A stretch of 42,742 nucleotides of DNA. Source: DAOQAU01 sp964640325 (GTDB taxonomy: Bacteria > Cyanobacteriota > Vampirovibrionia > Gastranaerophilales > Gastranaerophilaceae). Where the stretch lies: assembly GCA_964640325.1 (NCBI GenBank), contig CAZXID010000017.1, forward strand, positions 1-42,742, written 5' to 3'. The notes under the pieces are model-generated. The model was not told the origin of the DNA and did no database searches. It saw nothing but the letters and a program-made list of their open reading frames with translations. A program made the position numbers and the translations under genes. Shown piece by piece: positions 26,135-32,485 of this stretch; positions within the stretch are counted from its first letter, which is position 1; every line of letters starts with the position of its first letter.

Positions 26135-26208
26135 GGGCTATTAGCTCAGGTGGCTAGAGCGCACCCCTGATAAGGGTGAGGTCCCTGGTTCGAGTCCAGG
26201 ATGGCCCA
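26135..26208 (+). tRNA. tRNA-Ile (GAT)
   Basis: GGGCTAT pairs with ATGGCCC at the acceptor with one G-T pair. D arm GCTCAGGTGGCTAGAGC. Anticodon stem CACCC/GGGTG around CTGATAA, giving anticodon GAT. T arm CCTGG-TTCGAGT-CCAGG. Discriminator A at 26208; CCA is not encoded. No clear promoter lies directly before it, so transcription may come from upstream of the E1 relic. Confidence 0.97.
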
Positions 26209-26381
26209 AATTAAGCGGCTCAGACTTTTAAGTCTGAGCCGCTTAATTTTGAAAATAACTAGTCTCAAATAGGATTTCACCCTTATCAGGGATGCTCAAA
26301 GACACCGAAGGTGGCGTATGAGCACTCTGCCGAAGGGAAAGGTACTAAATGTACCTTTCCCTGAGAGGCCCTGATAAGGGT
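26206..26381. repeat. 176-bp direct repeat, left copy (contains E2 hairpin)
   Basis: Identical base for base to 28063-28238. In order: a 19-bp perfect terminator hairpin (26209-26248); CACCCTTATCAGGG (26278-26291), the reverse complement of the tRNA-Ile anticodon arm; TGCTCA...TGAGCA (26293-26298/26319-26324) enclosing CACC-GAA-GGTG; element E2, CTCT-GCCGA-[AGGGAAAGGTAC-TAAAT-GTACCTTTCCCT]-G-AGAG (26325-26367); then CCCTGATAAGGGT (26369-26381), closing the outer stem. On paper it folds to a junction with two arms. It overlaps the last bases of tRNA-Ile. Confidence 0.95.
26209..26248 (+). terminator. intrinsic terminator after tRNA-Ile
   Basis: AATTAAGCGGCTCAGACTT, 2-nt loop TT, exact complement, then TTTG. 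A 19-bp perfect stem immediately after the discriminator base. The same hairpin is duplicated at 28066-28105, where no tRNA precedes it. Confidence 0.85.
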
Positions 26382-26394
26382 TAGAATAGTTAAA

Positions 26395-26415
26395 GGTGGG
26401 CAAGTTTTGCCCACC
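26395..26415 (-). terminator. hairpin after the glutamate-synthase-like gene
   Basis: GGTGGGCAA / TTGCCCACC with a 3-nt loop, 46 bp past the stop codon of the minus-strand gene. On that strand it is followed by TTTAAC and preceded by GTAGGGTG, the same lead-in as the hairpin at 3516. Confidence 0.5.
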
Positions 26416-26460
26416 CTACAGACTTTGGACCAAAAATTGGGGGCTTGTCATTTTGTTTTC

Positions 26461-27891
26461 TTAAGTCAAAGTCTTTAAGTATTCATTTATGGATGAGGCG
26501 GCCCTTTTTCCGGCCTCAATCGCGTCTGTCAATGTTAATTCCCCCACAGGTGCTACATCACCACCTGCAAATATCCCGTTAGCTGTTGTTTTTAGCGTTT
26601 GCTTCTCTATTACGGCCTGTCCTGTTTCGTTTGCTTCTATAAAAATTCCTGCGTTTTCAAATGTCTTTTTTATTCTATTATTTGGAATGGATCCCAGTGA
26701 AGAGATTACTGCGTCAGCTGGCATGGTTTCGTACTCTCCTGTACCGATAACAGACTGCTTGCCATTTTCTCCAATTTCTCCAAGTTTCATTTTTTCAAAC
26801 TTTACGCCTTCAACATAGTGGTTTTTTCCAACGATTTCAACCGGTTTAAGCATATAGTTAAACAGTACGCCTTCTTCTTTTGTATCGTTAATCTCTGTTA
26901 ATTTTGCACGCATTCCTGACTCAGAGCCTCTGTAAACTATATTTACTTCACAGCCTAGGCGTTTGGCGGTCCTTGCCGCATCCATTGCTACGTTTCCTGC
27001 TCCAATTACTATTACATTTGGCCCCATATCAATTTCTCCGGTGTATTTGCTTAGTTTAATTTGCTTTAAAAAATCATTAGCGCTATAAACTCCACTTAAA
27101 TTTTCACCCGGAATGTTTAGCTTTTTTGATATGCCAGCTCCTGATGCTATGAATACAGAATCATAGCCTTCTTGTTTTAGTTGAGGACCTGTAACGTCTC
27201 GCCCTATCACCGTATTAAGCTCAAACTTTACCCCTAAATCTTTTAAGCTTTTTACTTCTTTGTCTACCGCGAATTCAGGAAGCCTGAAGGAAGGGATGCC
27301 ATATTTTAGGATTCCCCCAGGTTGTGGTTTAGCATCATATATCACAACATTATGCCCGGCCAGTCTTAGTTCCCTTGCGGCTGTTAATCCTGCTGGCCCG
27401 GCGCCGATTACGGCTATTTTTCTACCAGTTTCTTCCTTTGCTTTGGTTGAAAAGTTTGTATTATCACCTATAAATCTTTCTATTCCTCCGATATCTATCG
27501 GGTCTTGTTTTAGTAAAGGATTCGTTTTTAACTTCATCTTGCCTCTTGTACAAGCGTCTTCACATTTGTGGAAGCAAATTCTCCCGCAAACCGATGGTAA
27601 AGTTTGGATGTCTCTCAATATTTTGCCCGCTTTTTCAATAGCACCTTTTGATACTTCTGCAAGAAAAGCTGGAATATTATTTCCGATAGGACATGCTTTT
27701 ACACATGGTGGGTTTTTGCAGCTTATACATCTGCTTGCTTCTTCCATTGCTTCTGCAAGGCTTATTTTTGGTTCTAAAACGTCAAAATTTTTGGGGTTTT
27801 TAATGATTGATGGATTTATGAATCTTGCGGCAAAAGATAAATTCGTTGCATTTCGACTACCACCGTGATTTCGGTTAATTAAACTGTTCAT
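26461..27891 (-). CDS. gltA: GltA/GltD-NfnB type NADPH-dependent flavoprotein (glutamate synthase small-subunit like)
   Basis: 476 residues. N-terminal Cys-rich domain with 'CISCKNPPCVKAC' (Cys55, 58, 63, 67) and a second set at 102, 106, 110 and 114, binding FeS clusters. FAD motif 'VIGAGPAGLTAAREL' (161-175), a second nucleotide motif 'VIVIGAGNVAMDAARTAK', and C-terminal 'GIFAGGDVAPVGELTLTDAI'. It could be homotetrameric glutamate synthase GltA or NfnB, the electron-bifurcating ferredoxin:NADP subunit; no nfnA or large gltB is adjacent. It stands alone between two identical 176-bp repeats, which suggests it arrived or moved as a unit. GAGGAG lies about 13 nt before the ATG. Confidence 0.88.
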   Translation of the reverse strand: MNSLINRNHGGSRNATNLSFAARFINPSIIKNPKNFDVLEPKISLAEAMEEASRCISCKNPPCVKACPIGNNIPAFLAEVSKGAIEKAGKILRDIQTLPSVCGRICFHKCEDACTRGKMKLKTNPLLKQDPIDIGGIERFIGDNTNFSTKAKEETGRKIAVIGAGPAGLTAARELRLAGHNVVIYDAKPQPGGILKYGIPSFRLPEFAVDKEVKSLKDLGVKFELNTVIGRDVTGPQLKQEGYDSVFIASGAGISKKLNIPGENLSGVYSANDFLKQIKLSKYTGEIDMGPNVIVIGAGNVAMDAARTAKRLGCEVNIVYRGSESGMRAKLTEINDTKEEGVLFNYMLKPVEIVGKNHYVEGVKFEKMKLGEIGENGKQSVIGTGEYETMPADAVISSLGSIPNNRIKKTFENAGIFIEANETGQAVIEKQTLKTTANGIFAGGDVAPVGELTLTDAIEAGKRAASSINEYLKTLT

Positions 27892-28062
27892 TTTATTTCC
27901 AACTCCTCTGGACTGTATGTATGTTTACACAATATACAATGCGCAGAAAAAATTAATTTGCTAGTGTGTTAATAAATATTACAATATCTTTTTTCCTAAA
28001 CAAAATGGCTATGGGGGCAGGACAGAGCTAATAAGAGACTTTTGCCAAGCAGACTAAATCCA

Positions 28063-28238
28063 CCAAATTAAGCGGCTCAGACTTTTAAGTCTGAGCCGCT
28101 TAATTTTGAAAATAACTAGTCTCAAATAGGATTTCACCCTTATCAGGGATGCTCAAAGACACCGAAGGTGGCGTATGAGCACTCTGCCGAAGGGAAAGGT
28201 ACTAAATGTACCTTTCCCTGAGAGGCCCTGATAAGGGT
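28063..28238. repeat. 176-bp direct repeat, right copy (contains E3 hairpin)
   Basis: Identical to 26206-26381 over all 176 bp. Left flank ...AATCCAC differs from the tRNA-Ile end in the left copy; right flank continues GAG, as in tRNA-Ile, whereas the left copy continues TAG. E3 occupies 28182-28224. The spacer before it (27892-28062) is A/T-rich and I see no gene or clear promoter there. Confidence 0.95.
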
Positions 28239-28261
28239 GAGTGGAGATTAATTTGGATTAG

Positions 28262-29128
28262 TTATTTGTTTTCATTTTTATAGAACTTTACAAAATATAC
28301 AAAATATATTATTAACACAACAAAATCTATTATGTACCAGCTTTCTTGCTCAAAAGGAATTTTGAATATAGGGTTGAATAACACGGCAATAGCACTAAAA
28401 ACAAGCAACCATTTACTTGATACATTCTTTTTGTAAATTTTATAAGTGTTCCAACCAGAAGATGCCGTTATGAGCCACTTCAAAACAATAAAACAGGCAT
28501 ACTCGGTATTTTCATATACTATATCTAAGTTTTCTATTGTTGACATGAATACAATACCAGCAAGATACAATATTGTTGCCATATATAATAAATTGAAATT
28601 ATCTTCAAATAAGAATTTTATAATTTCATTTTTGTCGATATTTTTTTTTGAGCTCGGATTATTAGCATGTGGTTTTTCATTATCACAACAATCTTTATAC
28701 ATCCAATAGTTATTTTCATAAATCACTGTCCAATCGATTAAATTTTCTTTGAAGTAATCCCCTTCATTAATGTGGGCAACATATTCTAATCCTTTAAAGT
28801 CTGAAATTATGTTTTTTAATATTTTACATAATTCAGATTTTATATTATTCATTCTTGTTTTATTTTCTTTAAGATCAAGAAGCCCAATAAGAATAGTTTC
28901 TCCGGCTTCAAACTTATTATCTAATTTTGTTAGAAAGTCACAGAGATATTTAACGTTATGTGTATAATTTTCATCAACGAATTTTTCGCTACTGTATTCG
29001 CTATCTTTTTCCTTAAAGTTTTTAAAAGATAGACTTATCGCGTAATATTGTGCAACAAAAGATAATAACTCTATTAAGGATGTCTTTTTATTTTTAACAA
29101 AAGGTATCTTTATTTCCTGTATAACCAC
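28262..29128 (-). CDS. hypothetical protein with C-terminal DUF6804-like membrane domain
   Basis: 288 residues. The first 175 or so are soluble, charged and helical, with no family I recognise. The C-terminal 100 hold about four hydrophobic segments: 'LLYMATILYLAGIVFMS', 'ACFIVLKWLITASSGWNTYK', 'WLLVFSAIAVLFNPIFKI', 'WYIIDFVVLIIYFVYFVKF'. The order W-L-x-F-x-A-I-A-x-L-F-N-P-I is what I recall of DUF6804-type small membrane proteins, here fused to a new N-terminus. GTG start with GAGGTAA 5 nt upstream. It ends 23 bp from the right 176-bp repeat, so it may belong to the same mobile neighbourhood. Confidence 0.75.
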   Translation of the reverse strand: MVIQEIKIPFVKNKKTSLIELLSFVAQYYAISLSFKNFKEKDSEYSSEKFVDENYTHNVKYLCDFLTKLDNKFEAGETILIGLLDLKENKTRMNNIKSELCKILKNIISDFKGLEYVAHINEGDYFKENLIDWTVIYENNYWMYKDCCDNEKPHANNPSSKKNIDKNEIIKFLFEDNFNLLYMATILYLAGIVFMSTIENLDIVYENTEYACFIVLKWLITASSGWNTYKIYKKNVSSKWLLVFSAIAVLFNPIFKIPFEQESWYIIDFVVLIIYFVYFVKFYKNENK

Positions 29129-29207
29129 TTTTTACCTCAATTTTATTTTGTAATAAATAGATTTTATCACAAAGTCATTAATCAAATTTTTAATTTACCT
29201 ATTTTTA

Positions 29208-29282
29208 GATTGCTTCGCTTTGCTCGCAACGACGTAAAAAGCGGATGACGGAAAGATCCTGAAACAAGTTCAGGATGACGTG
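29208..29282. repeat. dispersed palindromic repeats (TTGCTTCGC...GCAACGACG and GATCCTGAA...GGATGACG)
   Basis: Two common intergenic repeat types side by side: ATTGCTTCGCTTTGCTCGCA followed by ACGACG at 29208-29233, then AGATCCTGAAACAAGTTCAG followed by GATGACGTG at 29254-29282. The second is the same family as 3627-3656 and 40841-40915. Confidence 0.8.
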
Positions 29283-29301
29283 TTCGTTTTGGATTGCTTC
29301 T

Positions 29302-29347
29302 ACCTATCTCAAAATCTGACATTCAGTCAGCTTTTGTTCGGCAGAGT
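29302..29347 (-). repeat. hairpin element E4, decayed member of the CTCTGCCGA family
   Basis: On the minus strand: ACTCTGCCGAACAAAA is identical over 16 nt to E1 at 26035. It continues to a stem ACAAAAGCTGAC, loop TGAAT, GTCAGATTTTG, then GAGATAGG. One internal G/A mismatch and two missing bases mark decay. No tRNA piece adjoins it directly. Confidence 0.7.
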
Positions 29348-29381
29348 CCTGAAGGGCGAGGGGACATATTTCCCATAACCT

Positions 29382-29409
29382 TTGACGGAAGATTTTTTTC
29401 ATATATAAT
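29382..29409 (+). promoter_or_regulatory. promoter of tRNA-Leu
   Basis: TTGACG (29382-29387), 16-bp spacer, TATAAT (29404-29409). The predicted start near 29416 places the palindromic repeat 29419-29444 in the 5' leader of the tRNA precursor. Confidence 0.65.
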
Positions 29410-29418
29410 AAAATAAAA

Positions 29419-29444
29419 GATCCCGCAACAAGTGCGGGATGACA
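29419..29444. repeat. palindromic repeat in the tRNA-Leu leader
   Basis: AGATCCCGCAACAAGTGCGG followed by GATGAC: a GATCCCGCA/TGCGGGAT hairpin, a variant of the dispersed palindrome with compensating changes in the stem. It lies between the promoter and the tRNA. Confidence 0.75.
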
Positions 29445-29454
29445 AATAATTAAC

Positions 29455-29538
29455 GGGCGAGTGGTGAAATGGTAGACACGCTAGTCTTAGGAACTAGTGC
29501 CGCAAGGTGTAGGAGTTCGAGTCTCCTCCCGCCCACCA
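29455..29538 (+). tRNA. tRNA-Leu (TAG)
   Basis: Class II tRNA with a long variable arm (GTGCCGCAAGGTGT). Anticodon stem CTAGT/ACTAG around CTTAGGA gives anticodon TAG (codon CUA). T arm AGGAG-TTCGAGT-CTCCT. Acceptor GGGCGAG against CCCGCCC leaves one A-C mismatch at pair 6-67. CCA is encoded (29536-29538), unlike the Ile and Ala genes here. Confidence 0.93.
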
Positions 29539-29715
29539 ATAAATACAACCTTTTTAAGGTTGTATTTTTGTATATAGTCATAAATCATGACGGAAACTGC
29601 GAACTGGTATGTTTTTCCCGCAGGTCAAAACATACGTAGTTCAATAGGCAAGCCGAAATCCTGCCTCGTACGGCTCGAGCCCCTCGCCTACGATGCAAGC
29701 GAGTCTCCTCCCGCC
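29539..29715 (+). other. structured spacer ending in a copy of the tRNA-Leu 3' end
   Basis: After tRNA-Leu comes AACCTTTTTAAGGTT with a T-rich tail (29547-29572), a likely terminator. Then GTATGTTTT/AAAACATAC (29607-29615/29627-29635) forms a 9-bp stem. The tract ends with CGAGTCTCCTCCCGCC (29700-29715), identical over 16 nt to the tRNA-Leu 3' end at 29518-29533. I see no coding sequence I can defend. The layout looks like an insertion that duplicated the tRNA end. Confidence 0.65.
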
Positions 29716-29744
29716 AATTTTTTTTTGTGTTATATTTATTCTAT

Positions 29745-29845
29745 GGGGCGTTGGAAAGGACTCCGTTTAGAGTTGATTAAATGTCAAGTCGAAATGGAGG
29801 AAGATAAACCAAATTATTTAAGAATCTTCTGACCAACTGCGCCAA
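29745..29845 (+). pseudogene. tRNA-Ala relic with inserted hairpin (possible E5)
   Basis: GGGGCGTTGG (29745-29754) resembles the first bases of tRNA-Ala at 29875, with the same TCTAT-type lead-in. CCAACTGCGCCAA (29833-29845) is the exact reverse complement of its D-arm bases TTGGCGCAGTTGG. Between them, CTCC-G-...-[GAGTTGAT-TAAAT-GTCAAGTC]-...-GGAG (29761-29799) repeats the plan of E1/E2, including the TAAAT loop, though the CTCTGCCGA flank is not conserved. Confidence 0.55.
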
Positions 29846-29874
29846 AAAAGTTTTGAAAATTAATTAGTATCTAT

Positions 29875-29947
29875 GGGGCATTGGCGCAGTTGGTAGCGCG
29901 CAACGCTGGCAGCGTTGAGGTCAGGGGTTCGACCCCCCTATGCTCCA
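29875..29947 (+). tRNA. tRNA-Ala (GGC)
   Basis: Acceptor GGGGCAT/ATGCTCC with one G-T pair. Anticodon stem CAACG/CGTTG around CTGGCAG gives anticodon GGC. T arm AGGGG-TTCGACC-CCCCT. Discriminator A at 29947, CCA not encoded. Followed at once by a terminator. Confidence 0.96.
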
Positions 29948-29984
29948 AAAAAAGCGGCCAAACTTAAGTTTGGCCGCTTTTTTT
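29947..29984 (+). terminator. intrinsic terminator after tRNA-Ala
   Basis: AAAGCGGCCAAACTT directly followed by its complement (29951-29980), flanked by A and T runs. It is symmetrical, so it may also terminate transcripts arriving from the minus-strand side. Confidence 0.88.
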
Positions 29985-30018
29985 AATATTTTATGCTTAA
30001 AACTGTAAGGCGGAAAAT

Positions 30019-31002
30019 TTAAAACAACAAATTAAACAAATATCCGGTAAATATTATTGAAACAGTCAATATCCCGATAAAAACTCCTAACAATTGGGGT
30101 TTTAGTATTTTTCTCAAAATTATCATCTCCGGCAAGGAAATTGCTGTTACAGCCATTGTAAATGCCAAAACAGTTCCTATCGGTAAGCCCTGTTTTACCA
30201 AAACTTCTGTTATGGGCAAAACTCCTGCTACGTTTGCATAAAGTGGCACCCCGATAATTACGGCTAAAGGAACAGCAAAAGGATTTTGGACGCCTGCGTA
30301 TTTTACAAGTAATCCTGTCGGAACAAACCCATGAATTAATGCGCCTATCCCAACCCCTATAACTATGTATAAATATACTTTCTTAAAAATTTCCAATGAA
30401 CTTTCTTTTGCATCTTTTAGTCTTTCTTGCATAGTAATTGCATTATGATTTGAGCAGCAACAACATTTGCCATTTGAAACTTCTTTTATTTTATAAACGA
30501 AATCTTCTACAAATCTTTCCAATTTGAGTTCACCGATAATCAAACCGCCGAATATTGCAATAAAAAGTCCTGAAAAAATGTATAGCAGGGCAACTTTTAT
30601 CCCGAATAACCCCCATAAAAGAATAAGTGCAACTTCATTTATCATAGGTGCTGATATAAGATAAGAAAAAGTAACGCCCAAAGGGATTCCCGCTTCCACA
30701 AAGCCTATAAACAAAGGGCATGCCGAACAAGAACAAAATGGGGTTACAATCCCTAAAAGCGCGGCAAGAATGTTTCCAATGCCCAAAGGTAATCCTGTTA
30801 AGTATTTTTTAGTATTTTCAGGAGTAAAGAAACTTTTGATAAACCCGACTGCAAAGCTGATAATCAAAATTAATATAAAAATTTTGATAACGTCATAAAT
30901 AAAAAACTGCAAGCTATCGCCTAAATTTGAATGGTATTTTATCTTAAAAACATCATAAACAACAAAATTTGCAAATAATTCAATTGGCTTAAAAATATCC
31001 AT
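30019..31002 (-). CDS. permease of the DUF318/UPF0718 (ArsP-like) family
   Basis: 327 residues with about eight hydrophobic segments. The family block 'GIVTPFCSCSACPLFIGF' holds the conserved Cys motif, followed by 'GVTFSYLISAPMINEVALIL' and, in the second half, 'GVPLYANVAGVLPI'. A cytoplasmic loop near residue 180 has 'KCCCCSNHN', a cysteine cluster that could bind a metal. ArsP members export organoarsenicals, but the family is broad and the substrate here is unknown. It is divergent from lpdA, whose promoter lies in the short spacer. Confidence 0.88.
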   Translation of the reverse strand: MDIFKPIELFANFVVYDVFKIKYHSNLGDSLQFFIYDVIKIFILILIISFAVGFIKSFFTPENTKKYLTGLPLGIGNILAALLGIVTPFCSCSACPLFIGFVEAGIPLGVTFSYLISAPMINEVALILLWGLFGIKVALLYIFSGLFIAIFGGLIIGELKLERFVEDFVYKIKEVSNGKCCCCSNHNAITMQERLKDAKESSLEIFKKVYLYIVIGVGIGALIHGFVPTGLLVKYAGVQNPFAVPLAVIIGVPLYANVAGVLPITEVLVKQGLPIGTVLAFTMAVTAISLPEMIILRKILKPQLLGVFIGILTVSIIFTGYLFNLLF

Positions 31003-31033
31003 AACATTTTTCCAAAAACAATAATTTTTATTT

Positions 31034-31039
31034 TATAAT
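31034..31039 (+). promoter_or_regulatory. -10 element of lpdA
   Basis: TATAAT with a start point near 31046. This coincides with the upstream in-frame ATG and so favours the ATG at 31076, which has AAGGAAG before it. Confidence 0.5.
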
Positions 31040-31075
31040 GAAATAATGGTTTTTGGCAAATTAAGGAAGATTTTA

Positions 31076-32464
31076 ATGACAGAAATTAAAAAAATTAAGA
31101 CTGATATATGTATTTTAGGTGCAGGTCCTGCAGGTTATTTTGCCGCGATTAGGGCTTCTCAGCTTGGCACATCTGTGGTTTTGGTTGAACAAAATGAGGT
31201 CGGAGGAACCTGTCTTAACAGAGGCTGTATCCCGACAAAAGCGCTTCTTAAAACCGCAGAAACTGCAGAATTACTCAAAAAATCAAATGAATTCGGTATT
31301 CAAAATCCCGAGTCTTCTTTTATAATCCAAAACGCAATATCCAGAAAAGATAAAATTGTTAAAAATCTAAAAATGGGTTTAGAATTTCTTCTAAACAGCA
31401 AGAATATAAATATATTAAAAGGTAAAGGACTTATAGAATCTAAAAACAATATAAAAGTTGCCGCAGATGACGGAGAAATTTTAGTTAATTTCGACAAATT
31501 AATTATAACAAGCGGCTCAGAGCCTCTAAAACCCAATATAAAAGGGATTGACTTGAAAAACGTTATTACAAGCAATGATGCGATTAATATTCAAAAAATT
31601 CCTCAAACGCTTACTATCATAGGCGCAGGTGTAATAGGGCTTGAATTTGCAACTTTTTTTAATGCGCTGGGCTCTAAAGTTTCAATCGTAGAGCTTCAAC
31701 AAGAAATCCTTCTTCACGAAGATAGAGAAGCCGTCGAAGAACTAATTAAAATAATGAAACGACGCGGTATAAAATTTTATTTAGGCTCAAGGGTAAATGA
31801 GATTAAAGAAACTGACGGTGAATTAATCACGATTTTTGAACAAAATGGTGAGAGCGTAAGTTTAAATTCAAATTACGTTCTTGTCGCTGTGGGCAGAAAG
31901 CTTAATTTGTCCGATGATATTTTAAAATTAGGAGTAAAAACTCAAAACGGTGCAATAGAAGTAAATGATTTTATGGAAACGAAGGTTGATGGAGTTTTTG
32001 CCGCAGGTGATGTGGTTGGCGGCATGCTTCTTGCCCACCTTGCCTTTGCTCAGGGAAAAATCGCAGCAGAAAACGCCTGTGGACATAAAAATAAATTTTG
32101 CGAAATTGTGCCCTCTTGTATCTATACCCACCCGGAGATTGCAAGTGTAGGATTGGTCGAGCATGAAGCAGGTGAAAGAAAATTAAAAATAGGAAAATTT
32201 GAATTCAGGCACAACGGACGTTCACTTTGCCATGGTGACAGAGAAGGGTTTGTAAAAGTCTTAGTTGATGCGAATTCGGATGAAATTGTAGGCGCACATA
32301 TTTTGGGCTCAAATGCATCTGAGTTGATTTCAGAATTAACTTTAGCAATAAAATTGAAAGCAAAGGCGCAAGATCTTGCCGAGATGATTCATCCGCATCC
32401 TACTTTGAGTGAGGTTATTATGGAAGCATGCGCCGATGCTACAGGTTTTTCTTTTCATAAATAA
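31076..32464 (+). CDS. lpdA: dihydrolipoyl dehydrogenase
   Basis: 462 residues. FAD disulfide oxidoreductase that reoxidises dihydrolipoyl groups of 2-oxoacid dehydrogenase or glycine-cleavage complexes. FAD motif 'ICILGAGPAGYFAAIRASQL', redox disulfide 'GGTCLNRGCIPTKALL', NAD motif 'IIGAGVIGLEFATFFNALG', 'VDGVFAAGDVVGG', and the C-terminal 'HPHPTLSEVIMEA' with the catalytic His-Glu pair. No E1/E2 or gcv genes lie nearby. An upstream ATG at 31046 would fall at the predicted transcription start. Confidence 0.95.
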   Translation: MTEIKKIKTDICILGAGPAGYFAAIRASQLGTSVVLVEQNEVGGTCLNRGCIPTKALLKTAETAELLKKSNEFGIQNPESSFIIQNAISRKDKIVKNLKMGLEFLLNSKNINILKGKGLIESKNNIKVAADDGEILVNFDKLIITSGSEPLKPNIKGIDLKNVITSNDAINIQKIPQTLTIIGAGVIGLEFATFFNALGSKVSIVELQQEILLHEDREAVEELIKIMKRRGIKFYLGSRVNEIKETDGELITIFEQNGESVSLNSNYVLVAVGRKLNLSDDILKLGVKTQNGAIEVNDFMETKVDGVFAAGDVVGGMLLAHLAFAQGKIAAENACGHKNKFCEIVPSCIYTHPEIASVGLVEHEAGERKLKIGKFEFRHNGRSLCHGDREGFVKVLVDANSDEIVGAHILGSNASELISELTLAIKLKAKAQDLAEMIHPHPTLSEVIMEACADATGFSFHK

Positions 32465-32470
32465 TTTTTT

Positions 32471-32479
32471 TGTTACAAT
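32471..32479 (+). promoter_or_regulatory. extended -10 promoter giving a leaderless mRNA
   Basis: TGTTACAAT (TG-n-TACAAT), with the predicted start exactly at 32486, the A of the ATG of the secreted hydrolase-like gene. No Shine-Dalgarno sequence is present. Confidence 0.6.
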
Positions 32480-32485
32480 GTTGCT

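Noticed and set aside
26009..26208. Group I intron in a tRNA, as in cyanobacterial tRNA-Leu
   Set aside because: The insert is only about 40 nt, a simple hairpin without P, Q, R, S elements, and the tRNA 3' half is missing in E1.
26206..28238. Integron cassette with attC sites
   Set aside because: No GTTRRRY core sites and no integrase; the repeats are identical and share tRNA sequence instead.
26206..28238. Composite transposon or insertion sequence pair
   Set aside because: The 176-bp repeats contain no transposase frame and no short target duplication is visible outside them.
26009..29347. CRISPR array
   Set aside because: Repeats are few, irregularly spaced, partly inverted and differ in their stems; no cas genes are present.
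29587..29832. 81-residue plus-strand reading frame
   Set aside because: It runs across the tRNA-Leu 3' duplicate and the tRNA-Ala relic; its codons are explained by those sequences and it has no ribosome-binding site.
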